DNA of 19,606 nucleotides from Pseudomonadota bacterium (GCA_963204845.1 CAUJIL010000090.1:1-19606), one strand, 5' to 3'. Positions 1 through 7,134 are shown, counted from the first letter of the stretch. The notes: generated by a model from the letters alone, not told the origin. Made by a program: numbers and translations.

Positions 1-373
1 GCAGCGCCGCGGCGATCGCCGCCGGCGCCGCCTCGTCGACGCTGAACCAGCCGTGCTGCCACGGCAGGCGGCCGAGTTCGACGACGGTGCGCACGTCGAG
101 CGGCCAGTGCAGCGGTGCCGACTGCGGCAGGTAGCCGATGCGCCGCGCGCGCTCGGCGGGCGGCCACGCCTGCAGTTCGCGGCCGTCCAGCCGCACGCTG
201 CCGGCGTGCGGGCGCAACAGCCCGGCCAGCACGCGCAGCAGCGTGCTCTTGCCCGCGCCGTTGGGTCCGATGATGCCGAGCAGTTCGCCCGCCGCGAGCG
301 TGCACGACACGCCGTTCAGCACGGTGCGCTGCCCCAGCCGCACGCTCAGCCCTTCGAGCGCCAGGCCGCTCAC
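1..373 (-). CDS. ABC transporter ATP-binding protein, FecE/BtuD type (partial, N-terminal part)
   Basis: The 124 visible codons are the N-terminal part of an ABC importer ATPase; the rest lies beyond the left edge. The protein begins VSGLALEGLSVRLGQR and shows a perfect Walker A (GPNGAGKST, about residues 36-44) and a Q-loop (GYLPQ, about 82-86). The signature motif, Walker B and H-loop are off the window. The GTG start overlaps the permease stop in a GTGA tetranucleotide, so the two are probably translationally coupled and form one transporter. Family context (FecCD-type permease) points to the iron-siderophore, heme or cobalamin importer class. Position at the distal end of a TPP-riboswitch operon suggests instead a thiamine-related substrate, but that is inference. 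Confidence 0.9.
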   Translation of the reverse strand, partial: MSGLALEGLSVRLGQRTVLNGVSCTLAAGELLGIIGPNGAGKSTLLRVLAGLLRPHAGSVRLDGRELQAWPPAERARRIGYLPQSAPLHWPLDVRTVVELGRLPWQHGWFSVDEAAPAAIAAAL

Positions 374-1368
374 GTGATGCGGCTCCGCGCGCCGAGCACG
401 ATCGCGAGGAACACCGGTGCGCCGAGCAGGGAGGTGACCACGCCGAGCTTCAGTTCGCCGGCGCCCGGAACGCGTTGCACCAGCACGTCGGCCAGCAACA
501 CCAGCAGCGCGCCGCCGAGCGCGCTCGGCAGCAGCAGCCGCCCGGGCCGGTGCCCCACCAGCGGACGCAGCACATGCGGTACAACCAGTCCGACGAAGGA
601 GATCGTGCCGCTGATCGCGACCGCGGCGCCGACACCGATCGCCACCCCACCCATCACCCGCCACGGCATCGAGCGCGCGCCGAAGCCTAGCGTGTGCGCG
701 GTGTCCTCCCCGAGGCTGAGCGCCTCGAGGTAGCCGCGCGCCGAGACCAGCAGCAGCACCGCGAGCAGCATGAACGGCAGGCAGAACACCAGTTCCGCGT
801 AACTGCGGTTGGCCACCGAACCCATCAGCCAGTAGACGATCTCGTGCATCGCGTATGGACTGGGCGCCAGGTTCAGCGCGAGCGCGATCGCGGCCGCGGC
901 GAAGGCGTTGAGCGCCACGCCGGCGAGGATCAGCGTGGCGACTCGCGCGTGATCGCCAACCAGCGCGCGCAACAGGGCCAGCGCCGCGACCGCCCCGACG
1001 ACCCCGGCTGCCGGCAGCAGCAGCGAATGCAGCGGCGCCAGCCCGAAATACAGCACCAGCACGGCGCCGAGCGCCGCGCAGCTCGATGCGCCCACCAGTC
1101 CGGGCTCGGCCAGCGGGTTGCGCAGCATCCCCTGCAGCGCCGCGCCCGCGATCCCCAGCGTCGCGCCCACCGCCAGCGCCGCCAGCGCGCGCGGCGCGCG
1201 GATCTCCCACAGGATCAGTTGCGCCGTGGACTCACGGCCGGCGGCCCAATCCCCGAGCGCCGGCCCGAGCAGCGCACCGGCGGCGCCGGTATCGAGGGCG
1301 AGCGCAGCGCCGAACACCAGCGCCAACATCAGCGCGGGCAGCAGCAGTCGCTCCGCCTGGAGGCGCAT
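370..1368 (-). CDS. FecCD/BtuC-family ABC transporter permease
   Basis: This 332-residue, strongly hydrophobic inner-membrane protein matches the usual length of BtuC/FecCD permeases, which have about ten helices. Family hallmarks seen are EIRAPRALAALAVG near residue 55, followed by GAALQGMLRNPLAEPGLVG, then WLMGSVANRSYAEL in the middle. The cytoplasmic coupling region LSLGEDTAHTLG and the closing ISFVGLVVPHVLRPLVGH plus GAPVFLAIVL are also present. Known relatives import siderophores, heme or vitamin B12 with a periplasmic binding protein, which is not in this window. The ATG lies 6 nt after the kinase stop and the stop overlaps the ATPase start, so it belongs to the riboswitch-led operon. 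Substrate is unknown; thiamine, a thiamine precursor or a corrinoid are all possible. Confidence 0.93.
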   Translation of the reverse strand: MRLQAERLLLPALMLALVFGAALALDTGAAGALLGPALGDWAAGRESTAQLILWEIRAPRALAALAVGATLGIAGAALQGMLRNPLAEPGLVGASSCAALGAVLVLYFGLAPLHSLLLPAAGVVGAVAALALLRALVGDHARVATLILAGVALNAFAAAAIALALNLAPSPYAMHEIVYWLMGSVANRSYAELVFCLPFMLLAVLLLVSARGYLEALSLGEDTAHTLGFGARSMPWRVMGGVAIGVGAAVAISGTISFVGLVVPHVLRPLVGHRPGRLLLPSALGGALLVLLADVLVQRVPGAGELKLGVVTSLLGAPVFLAIVLGARSRIT

Positions 1369-1374
1369 CGCCGT

Positions 1375-2271
1375 TCAGCTCTCCGGGCCCTGGGCGAGCA
1401 GCGCCGCGAGCGCGCGCTCGTGCCGCCCCAGTGCCGGATGGCGGTGCGGGGTGGCCCCACGGTAGCGACGCAGGTACCACAGCACGCCGAGCAAGCGGTA
1501 AAGCACGCGGGCGCGGAACAACCGCTCGATCGCCGAATCACCGATGGTCCCGTACGCGAGCAGCAGCCGTTCGCGATCCAGCGTGTCGAAGCCGCACTCC
1601 TCGGCCAGCGTCGCGAGGTCGAAGAACGGGTCGCCGCGGGCGGCGTATTCCCAGTCGATGAAGCGCAGCTCGCCGTCGGACTCGAGCACGTTCTGCGGGT
1701 TGAGGTCGTTGTGGCAAAGCACACTGCGGTAGCGCGCGAAGCGGTATTGCTCGAGCACGTGACGCGCCACGGCCAGCCAGCGGCGTGCGCGCAGCCAGCC
1801 GCGCGCGTCACCGGACTGGAGCTCGCGTGCATACATGCGGATGCGCTCGGCGATGTCGACCTCCGGCACATCGAGTTTCTGCCGGTGCAGCAGCTGCAGC
1901 GCGCCGGCGAGGCGGTCGATGGTGTCGCCGGCCGCGAGCCCCTCCACGCGCAGCGGGCGTGCCTCCAGGTACACGGTGACCAGCGTGCCGCGCACCGGAT
2001 TGCAGTAGACGACCTCCGGGCCCAGCGCAATGCGCGCGGCGCGCTCGAGCACCCGGCGCTCCACCAGGCGGTCCACGCCCAGCCGCACGGCGTGCTTCAC
2101 CGGCAGGCGCGCCACATAGCGCCGGCCCGCGTGGCGGATCAGGAAGCTGCGGTTGCTGTGACCGGCGCTGAACACGGCCTCGACTTCCGGCAGCTCGTCG
2201 CCGCCCCCGGGTCGCCACTCATCGAGCAGCTCGACCAGCCCGCGCGGGCGGGGATGCTGCGGCTTGTTCAC
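1375..2271 (-). CDS. Choline/thiamine kinase-like phosphotransferase (APH fold)
   Basis: A 298-residue protein of the aminoglycoside phosphotransferase/choline kinase superfamily. It shows the catalytic loop HNDLNPQN (residues 187-194), the metal-binding FIDWEYA (204-210) followed by GDPFFDLA, and an N-terminal nucleotide-binding lobe (SAGHSNRSFLIRHAGRRYVARLP). Known members phosphorylate choline, ethanolamine, aminoglycosides or, for E. coli ThiK, thiamine. Because it follows a PnuT-like transporter in a TPP-riboswitch operon, thiamine kinase (thiamine to TMP, then ThiL to TPP) is the favoured role; this is inference. The assigned GTG start overlaps pnuT by 53 nt and has no clear Shine-Dalgarno. 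A later GTG (Val33) would remove most of the overlap but would cut into the N-lobe. Confidence 0.88.
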   Translation of the reverse strand: MNKPQHPRPRGLVELLDEWRPGGGDELPEVEAVFSAGHSNRSFLIRHAGRRYVARLPVKHAVRLGVDRLVERRVLERAARIALGPEVVYCNPVRGTLVTVYLEARPLRVEGLAAGDTIDRLAGALQLLHRQKLDVPEVDIAERIRMYARELQSGDARGWLRARRWLAVARHVLEQYRFARYRSVLCHNDLNPQNVLESDGELRFIDWEYAARGDPFFDLATLAEECGFDTLDRERLLLAYGTIGDSAIERLFRARVLYRLLGVLWYLRRYRGATPHRHPALGRHERALAALLAQGPES

Positions 2272-2845
2272 GGTAATGACGGCGCCACTGGAGGTATCCG
2301 AACACGACGATCACAAGATAGACCACAAACAGCAGCGCGGTCAGGTACAGTCCACGATCCACGTACAGGTACAGCGACACCGCGTCCACCACCAGCCAGT
2401 AGAGCCAGTTCTCCAGCAATTTCTGCGCGACCATCCAGGTGGTCAGCACCGCGCCCCAGGTCGCGAACGAGTCCAGGTACGGCAGCCGCCCCAGCCCTGC
2501 CGCCGCGAGCAGGCTGCCCGACAGCGTCGAGGCGCCGAGCAGCACCGCCACCGCCACCAGATGGTTGCGCCACGGCCAGGTGCGCACCGGCATCGGCTCG
2601 CCCGGCACCGACGCGCCGCGGCGCCACTGCCACCAGCCGTAGACAGCCATCGCCAGGTAATAGACCTGCAGGCCGGACTCCATCGGCAGACCCGCCTGCC
2701 AGAACAGGAACAGATAGATCAGCGTGCTCCAGAACGCCGCGTGCCAGCACCACAGGCTCTCGCGCATCGCGAGCAGCAGGTACGCCACGCCCAGCACCAC
2801 GGCGAGCGCTTCCCAGGCGTGGCGCTGGCCGAGTTCGAGATCCAC
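2219..2845 (-). CDS. pnuT: PnuC-family vitamin transporter, probable thiamine transporter PnuT
   Basis: A 208-residue inner-membrane protein of normal length for the PnuC family, with about seven hydrophobic segments. Recognisable pieces are VYGWWQWRR (about 68-76), the central YLDSFATWGAVLTTWMVAQK (123-142), and ENWLYWLVVDAVSLYLY (145-161), the typical PnuC substrate-site helix. PnuC proteins move nicotinamide riboside by facilitated diffusion with trapping by phosphorylation; paralogues under TPP riboswitches (PnuT) carry thiamine. The riboswitch upstream and the kinase downstream favour PnuT with metabolic trapping. The start is a GTG with GAGG about 8 nt ahead, 9 nt after the preceding stop. 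Substrate assignment rests on context, not on residues I can check. Confidence 0.88.
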   Translation of the reverse strand: MDLELGQRHAWEALAVVLGVAYLLLAMRESLWCWHAAFWSTLIYLFLFWQAGLPMESGLQVYYLAMAVYGWWQWRRGASVPGEPMPVRTWPWRNHLVAVAVLLGASTLSGSLLAAAGLGRLPYLDSFATWGAVLTTWMVAQKLLENWLYWLVVDAVSLYLYVDRGLYLTALLFVVYLVIVVFGYLQWRRHYREQAAASPPARAGRAAR

Positions 2846-2854
2846 CGGTACGCC

Positions 2855-3112
2855 TCAGACGCCGCGGCGCACGTCACCGACCACGATCTTCGCGACCAGC
2901 ACCGAGCGACCGTGCGTGGCCACGCTGTGCTCGAGCTCCTGCCCCAGCACCTCGAGCACGCGTGCGCATTCCCCGAACAGTTGGGTGGACATCGCATTGC
3001 GCGCCACCTCGACGTCCTCGTGCAGTTGCACACGATGGATGAAATCGACGATGACGGGAACGAACTCCTCCCGCAGCGGATAGAGACTGATATCCACGGA
3101 AATCTGCATCAT
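2855..3112 (-). CDS. YkoF-like thiamine/HMP-binding protein, single domain
   Basis: A small 85-residue protein. The segment ISLYPLREEFVPVIVDFI and the later NAMSTQLFG resemble the repeats of Bacillus YkoF (SLYPM...DDFI and HISTVLRG), which binds thiamine and hydroxymethylpyrimidine. YkoF has two tandem copies of this ferredoxin-like domain; here there is one, so a homodimer is likely. It has no signal peptide or membrane segment, so it should be cytoplasmic. Start: ATG ATG, with AGGGGA just upstream and only 8 nt after the receptor stop; either ATG could be used. It sits between the receptor and PnuT genes in the TPP-riboswitch operon, which supports a thiamine-binding role. The family call comes from recalled motif similarity and needs a profile search. 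Confidence 0.75.
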   Translation of the reverse strand: MMQISVDISLYPLREEFVPVIVDFIHRVQLHEDVEVARNAMSTQLFGECARVLEVLGQELEHSVATHGRSVLVAKIVVGDVRRGV

Positions 3113-3120
3113 GTATTCCC

Positions 3121-5256
3121 CTACTCGAATCGCCAGGAAAGCGTGACGCCGGCCACGCGCGGCGCCCCGAACTGCCAGTACGGCTCGGTGACGTAGAACT
3201 TGCGCGGGTCGTTGCCGAAATAGAAGCCGTGCACGGCGTAGTCCTCGTCGAGCGCGTTGCGCACCCAGGCAGCAACATCGAGCCGCTCGCCGCGCCAGCC
3301 GGCGCCGAGGTGCAGCAGCCTGAACGCATCGCTCTGCTGATCGTCGGAATCGGACAGGTAGTAGGCGTCCTTGCCCTCGTATTCGAGGCGCAGATATACG
3401 CGCGGCAGCAACGCGAACTCGGCGCCGACGCGGAACTGCCAGAGCGGCGCCTGCGCCTGCGCGCGCCCGCTGAGGTCGACGAAGCCGCGCTCGGGGTCGT
3501 TGGCGACGAAGCCGTCGATCCGCGTCTCCAGCAGCCCGAGCGAGGCGTCGATGCGCAGGCGCCCGGTGGCCGCCCACGCCAGCGTCGACTCGAAGCCGTA
3601 GTTCTCGCCGCTCGCGGCGTTGTCGGTGTAGCCGACGAACTGCTGCCCCTCGACGTACCAGGCCTTCAGCTGGACGTCGCGGCGGTCCATGTAGAACAGC
3701 GAGGCGGTGAGATTCAGCCGGCCGTCGGGACGCGCGTACTTCCAGCCGATCTCGTAGTTGTCGAGCAGCTCGGCAGCGTACTCGCTGCGCGCGGCCAGGA
3801 AAGCCAGCAGCTGCGGGTCGAGCTGCGCCTTGCGTGCCTTGCCGATCGCCTCGCCGTTGACGCCGCCGGCCTTGTAGCCACGTGCGAACAAGGCGTACAG
3901 CATCGAGCCGTCATCCAGGTCGTACTGTGCCGAGAGCTGCCCCCCGTGCAGCCACTCCGCGGGCCGCTCGCGCAGGCCGAGCGAGTCGCGGTAACGCGCC
4001 TCGAAGCGCTGCAAGCGCAGGCCGGCGTTCATCGTCAGGCGCTCGCTCGCAGCCCACTCGAGCTCGCCGTAGGCCGCCGCGTGGCCGCTGCGGTAGTCGC
4101 TGCGAAACTGCCCCGGCGCGTCCAGGTCCCAGTCGTGGAACTCGCGATCGAGCCGGGTGTCGCGCCGGATCACGTGCACGCCGGCCACCCAGCCGAGCGT
4201 CGCCGGGCGCCCGACCAGGCGCAGGTCGATGCTGCGTGCATCGGCGGCGCGCCGGTAGCGATCGGTGGATGCGTACTCCCAGCCCTCGCAGTCGCGACCG
4301 TCGCACAGCCCCGGGTAGGACCAGTCCTCGTCGTAGCCGTAGTCGGTGTCGGTGTCCATCCAGGTTGCCAGCGCCTGCACATCGAACGCCGCGGCACCGC
4401 TCCACTGCGCGCGCAGCGCGGCGGCGGCGCTGCGCTGGGCGTCGCGCCCCGGGCGGTCGGACAGCGTATGACGGTCGTTGTCGAGCGACCAGGCGTCGTA
4501 GCCGTTGTCGGCATCGACACCGATCGCGGTCAGCCCGAGCTCCAGCGTATCGCTGGCCTGCCAATCGAGGCGTGCACGCAGCGTCTGCTCGTCGATGCGG
4601 TTGGTGTCGTCACGGCCGAGGAAGTCGTTCCCGACATAGCCGTCGCTGCGGTTGCGGTGCAGTGCGAGCCGACCGCGCAGATCAGCACCCAGGCTGCCGC
4701 TCGCGACCGCACCGACCGTGCTGCCGCCGTAGTCCGCGACGCCTGCCTCGAGGCGCGCCAGCGGCTCGCCGGTCGGCGCCGCGGAACGGATGTCGACCAG
4801 CCCCGCGAGCGCGCTGGCACCGAAGGCCGTGCCCTGTGGACCGCGCAGCACCTCGACCTGCTCGACGTCGAACAGCGTGCCGGCGTTGCCGAGGCCGCTG
4901 AAGTCGATGCCGTCGATGTACAGACCGACCGCGGGATCGACCGGGTCGACGAACTGGCTGCGTTCGCCGATGCCGCGGATCTGCACGAAGCGCCCGCGCG
5001 AGGCGCCCGCGCTGTAGTTGACGTTCGGTGCCGCGTTCAGCAATTCCTCGAAATGCCGCGCCTGCCGGTCGCGGATGAGTTCCGCCGGCAGCACGCTGAC
5101 GCTGGCGGCCACCGCCTGCTGCGGCTTCGGCAGCAGCCGCGCGGTGACGACCACTTCCTCGATGCGCTCGACTGCCGCGGCGAGCGGGGCGGCGCAGAGA
5201 GCCTGCGCGAAACACACGGCTGCGCAGGCGCGCAGCGGAACGATGGCACGATGCAT
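3121..5256 (-). CDS. TonB-dependent outer-membrane receptor, probable thiamine receptor
   Basis: A 711-residue TonB-dependent receptor. A signal peptide (about residues 1-28, ending APLAAA) is followed by the TonB box EEVVVTA (33-39). The plug domain includes LLNAAPNVNYSAGASRGRF, QIRGIGERS, VGLYIDGIDFSG and VEVLRGPQGTAFGASALAG, ending near residue 150. The remainder is a 22-strand-type barrel with many alternating aromatic residues, ending VTLSWRFE. A short Cys pair (LCDGRDCEGW) probably lies in an extracellular loop. The start was moved from an upstream in-frame ATG to 5256 because AAGGAGGT lies 5-6 nt before it and the signal peptide begins there. The TPP aptamer 74 nt upstream makes thiamine or a derivative the likely ligand; barrel sequence alone would not tell it from a B12 or siderophore receptor. 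Confidence 0.93.
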   Translation of the reverse strand: MHRAIVPLRACAAVCFAQALCAAPLAAAVERIEEVVVTARLLPKPQQAVAASVSVLPAELIRDRQARHFEELLNAAPNVNYSAGASRGRFVQIRGIGERSQFVDPVDPAVGLYIDGIDFSGLGNAGTLFDVEQVEVLRGPQGTAFGASALAGLVDIRSAAPTGEPLARLEAGVADYGGSTVGAVASGSLGADLRGRLALHRNRSDGYVGNDFLGRDDTNRIDEQTLRARLDWQASDTLELGLTAIGVDADNGYDAWSLDNDRHTLSDRPGRDAQRSAAAALRAQWSGAAAFDVQALATWMDTDTDYGYDEDWSYPGLCDGRDCEGWEYASTDRYRRAADARSIDLRLVGRPATLGWVAGVHVIRRDTRLDREFHDWDLDAPGQFRSDYRSGHAAAYGELEWAASERLTMNAGLRLQRFEARYRDSLGLRERPAEWLHGGQLSAQYDLDDGSMLYALFARGYKAGGVNGEAIGKARKAQLDPQLLAFLAARSEYAAELLDNYEIGWKYARPDGRLNLTASLFYMDRRDVQLKAWYVEGQQFVGYTDNAASGENYGFESTLAWAATGRLRIDASLGLLETRIDGFVANDPERGFVDLSGRAQAQAPLWQFRVGAEFALLPRVYLRLEYEGKDAYYLSDSDDQQSDAFRLLHLGAGWRGERLDVAAWVRNALDEDYAVHGFYFGNDPRKFYVTEPYWQFGAPRVAGVTLSWRFE

Positions 5257-5306
5257 CCGTGACCTCCTTGACGGGAGATCCGGACCAGCTCGATGGATAA
5301 ATGCAC

Positions 5307-5326
5307 GCGCACCGGACGGTGTGCGC
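5307..5326 (-). promoter_or_regulatory. Hairpin in the riboswitch expression platform
   Basis: A perfect 6-bp stem (GCGCAC/GTGCGC) with an 8-nt loop lies directly after the TPP aptamer and about 50 nt before the receptor start. No U tract follows, so it is not a plain intrinsic terminator. It may belong to a switch acting on translation initiation or Rho access. The structure is seen; the role is inferred. Confidence 0.4.
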
Positions 5327-5329
5327 AAT

Positions 5330-5414
5330 CCTATCCCTTCGCCGGCATTATCCGGATCAGGTTCGAGGGGTTCACCGGACCATTCCGGTGTCTCAGGTGT
5401 GACCCACCCCCAGG
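5330..5414 (-). promoter_or_regulatory. TPP (THI-box) riboswitch aptamer
   Basis: Read on the minus strand, the segment holds the conserved THI-box elements in order: GGGGGTG (P2 5' side), CTGAGA (at 5396-5391), ACCCC (P2 3' side), then GAACCTGATCCGGATAATG and GCCGGCGAAGGGA. Stem P5 is CCGG/CCGG around ATAATG, and a short P1 can form from CCT (5414-5412) and AGG (5332-5330). An extra perfect 6-bp hairpin, CACCGG-AATGGT-CCGGTG (5390-5373), sits at the optional P3a position. The element is in the sense orientation, 73 nt ahead of the TonB receptor ATG, so TPP should repress the whole downstream operon. Confidence 0.96.
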
Positions 5415-5422
5415 AAGCGCGG

Positions 5423-5428
5423 AGTATA
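5423..5428 (-). promoter_or_regulatory. -10-like element for the riboswitch-led operon
   Basis: TATACT (minus strand) matches five of six consensus positions and would start transcription near 5416, just ahead of the aptamer P1 stem. No convincing -35 is seen at 16-18 nt spacing, so an activator or a weak -35 is possible. Support is mostly the position. Confidence 0.5.
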
Positions 5429-5478
5429 GCGTGCCCGCGGCGCGCGTGGCGCGGAAATCATCCGCGGTGCGCGCCCAT

Positions 5479-6354
5479 CTACTCCAGCAGGTTCGCGAGC
5501 CCCTCGACCTCGGCGATATCGGCGGTGATCGGCACGAACATGATCTCGTCGACCTCGAGCGTGTGGTAATCGTCGATCACGCGGCGCACCGCGTCCTCGC
5601 TGGCGCGCGTCATCGAACCGGCGACCAGGTTCGCGATCTCGTCGCCGGCGATCTTCATGTAGTCGTGCACGTACTGGTGCAGCCGCGGTGCGGCGTCATC
5701 GGCCAGCGAATGCCAGAAGCCGGCCATGCGGTACGGACGGTCGGCACGTCCGGCCGCCTCCCACGCCTCGTCGGCCATGCGGATCATGTTCGCGATCTCG
5801 TGCTGCTCGCCGTTCATCGAGAACATGTACGCGCCCTGCGCCCATGCGGCGGCGCGCTGCATGCTCTTCGGCCCCATCGCGCCGACCAGGATCGGCGGCC
5901 CGCCGGCCTGCACCGGCACCGGACCGACCGGATCGGCACCCTCGAACGGCGGCTCGCCGGCCCAGATCCGGCGCATCTCGGCGATCTGCGCGTCCATGCG
6001 CTCATGCCGGCGTGCGAACGAGGCGCCTACCGCCCGGTAGTCCTTCTCGCGTCCGCCGACGCCCACCGTGACGGTGACGCGCCCGCCCGAGACCACGTCG
6101 AGGGTGGCGATCTCCTTCGCCGCCCACACCGCGGAGTGCATGGGCAGCACGTACAGCGAGGGCACGATGCGCACCCGGGTGGTCACGGCCGCGGCCGCGC
6201 CGAGCAGGATGCGCATATCGCAGGTCGGACCGGTGATGCGCTCGCCACACGACAGGCTGTCCCAGGGGCCGGCGTCGATGGCGCGGCACCAGGCGAGCAG
6301 CGTGTCGCGATCGTAATCGCGCTTCATGTAGGGCAGGCAGATGCCGTAACGCAT
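5479..6354 (-). CDS. LLM-class (luciferase-like) flavin or F420-dependent monooxygenase
   Basis: A 291-residue TIM-barrel protein of the bacterial luciferase-like family. The N-terminus MRYGICLPYMKR is a typical first strand. The segment SLYVLPMHSAVWAAKEIATLDVVSGGRVTVTVGVGG (about 66-101), followed by EKDYRAVGASFARRHERMDAQ, is the family core, and GPPILVGAMGPKSMQRAA is the phosphate-binding strand-loop. The start ATG has GGAG about 8 nt upstream. Family members use FMN or F420 to oxidise varied substrates; the substrate here cannot be told. It follows the PilZ gene by 35 nt on the same strand and ends 65 nt before the TPP aptamer. It could read into that operon, but nothing links it to thiamine. 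Confidence 0.88.
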   Translation of the reverse strand: MRYGICLPYMKRDYDRDTLLAWCRAIDAGPWDSLSCGERITGPTCDMRILLGAAAAVTTRVRIVPSLYVLPMHSAVWAAKEIATLDVVSGGRVTVTVGVGGREKDYRAVGASFARRHERMDAQIAEMRRIWAGEPPFEGADPVGPVPVQAGGPPILVGAMGPKSMQRAAAWAQGAYMFSMNGEQHEIANMIRMADEAWEAAGRADRPYRMAGFWHSLADDAAPRLHQYVHDYMKIAGDEIANLVAGSMTRASEDAVRRVIDDYHTLEVDEIMFVPITADIAEVEGLANLLE

Positions 6355-6389
6355 CGCGGTTTCTCCGTGGCTGTGGGGTGGACGGGGTG

Positions 6390-7028
6390 TCAGGCACGCC
6401 CCGTGGCGGAGCCGACGCGCACCGGGCGCGGTGGATTCGCCTCGCGCTGCTCGCGCAGGCGCTGCAGGTACATGCCCTGGCGACGCAGGATGAACTGGAC
6501 CAGCAGTTCCTGGTCACGCGGGTCGATGCCGGTGAAATCGATCTGCAGCCGCCGCTCGCCGTCCGGCGTGTCGGCGCAGCGCACCACGCGCGACGGCACC
6601 CGCAGCCGCGTCGGCGCCGGCGGCAGCAGCAACTCGACCAGCACCTGTTCGTCGGGCTCGAAGCGCTCGCGCGTCGCCAGCCCCAGCCCGCAGGCGCTGA
6701 TGTCGACCTCGTACTCCACGAAGGCGTCGCGCACCGCCGAACCATCGGCGCAACTGCTGGCCGCGATCACCAGGTCGATCTTGGCGCTCAGCAGTTCCGC
6801 CAGCTCGGCGACGGCCGGTGCCTGCACGCGCGCCGCGGCGACGATTTCCACGAGGCGTCGGTCGATGTCCACCAGCGCCTGCGCGTCGAAGGCGCGGACC
6901 GCGCCGCCGGCGTCGACGCGTCGCAGCGCCAGCCGCAAGCGGTCGTCGATGCGAAAGAAGCGCCTGCGCTCCGAGCCATTGCGTCTGCCGATCACCGCCT
7001 TCACCGCCTCCTTCACCGGCCGCGCCAC
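6390..7028 (-). CDS. PilZ-domain protein (putative c-di-GMP receptor) with helical insertion
   Basis: A 212-residue soluble protein. The N-terminal arginine motif RRRFFR (21-26) and DISACG (109-114) match the two c-di-GMP-binding motifs of PilZ (RxxxR and D/NxSxxG). LRVPSRVVR and RLQIDFTGID complete the beta barrel, and ELLVQFILRRQ forms the closing helix. The two binding motifs are usually 20-35 residues apart; here about 80, mostly helical, residues separate them. This resembles the extended PilZ proteins with an inserted oligomerising helix (for example tetrameric Xanthomonas XCC6012), an analogy only. The GTG at 7028 has no Shine-Dalgarno. A GTG at 6995 has AAGGAGG about 11 nt upstream and is an alternative that keeps all motifs. 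A TACCAT -10-like site lies at 7054-7049. Confidence 0.8.
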   Translation of the reverse strand: MARPVKEAVKAVIGRRNGSERRRFFRIDDRLRLALRRVDAGGAVRAFDAQALVDIDRRLVEIVAAARVQAPAVAELAELLSAKIDLVIAASSCADGSAVRDAFVEYEVDISACGLGLATRERFEPDEQVLVELLLPPAPTRLRVPSRVVRCADTPDGERRLQIDFTGIDPRDQELLVQFILRRQGMYLQRLREQREANPPRPVRVGSATGRA

Positions 7029-7105
7029 GTTGGCGCGCCGTGGTTGCGATGGTACGCCGGAATCGGGTCGCGCAGCACCCTCCCTCCGGCGAGCGTGGTG
7101 GCGCG

Positions 7106-7134
7106 TTGATTTGTGATTCTCGGCAGGCTACTGT
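7106..7134 (+). promoter_or_regulatory. Sigma-70-type promoter for xseB-ispA
   Basis: TTGATT (7106-7111), a 17-nt spacer and TACTGT (7129-7134) give a good sigma-70 layout with a predicted start near 7141, about 29 nt before the xseB GTG. It lies in the 141-nt divergent gap between the PilZ gene and xseB. Confidence 0.6.

Noticed and set aside
694..3042. 782-codon plus-strand frame across the permease, kinase and PnuT genes
   Set aside because: It crosses several well-supported minus-strand genes and reads as low-complexity Arg/Gln-rich sequence; this is a GC-rich shadow.
3229..5262. 677-codon open frame on the plus strand opposite the TonB receptor
   Set aside because: Composition is typical of an antisense shadow (Gln/His/Arg/Val-rich, no domain), and the minus strand has a clear receptor with signal peptide, TonB box and riboswitch.
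5256..5328. Upstream ATG at 5328 as the receptor start
   Set aside because: It lies next to the aptamer 3' end, has no Shine-Dalgarno, and would add 24 residues before a clean signal peptide that begins at 5256.
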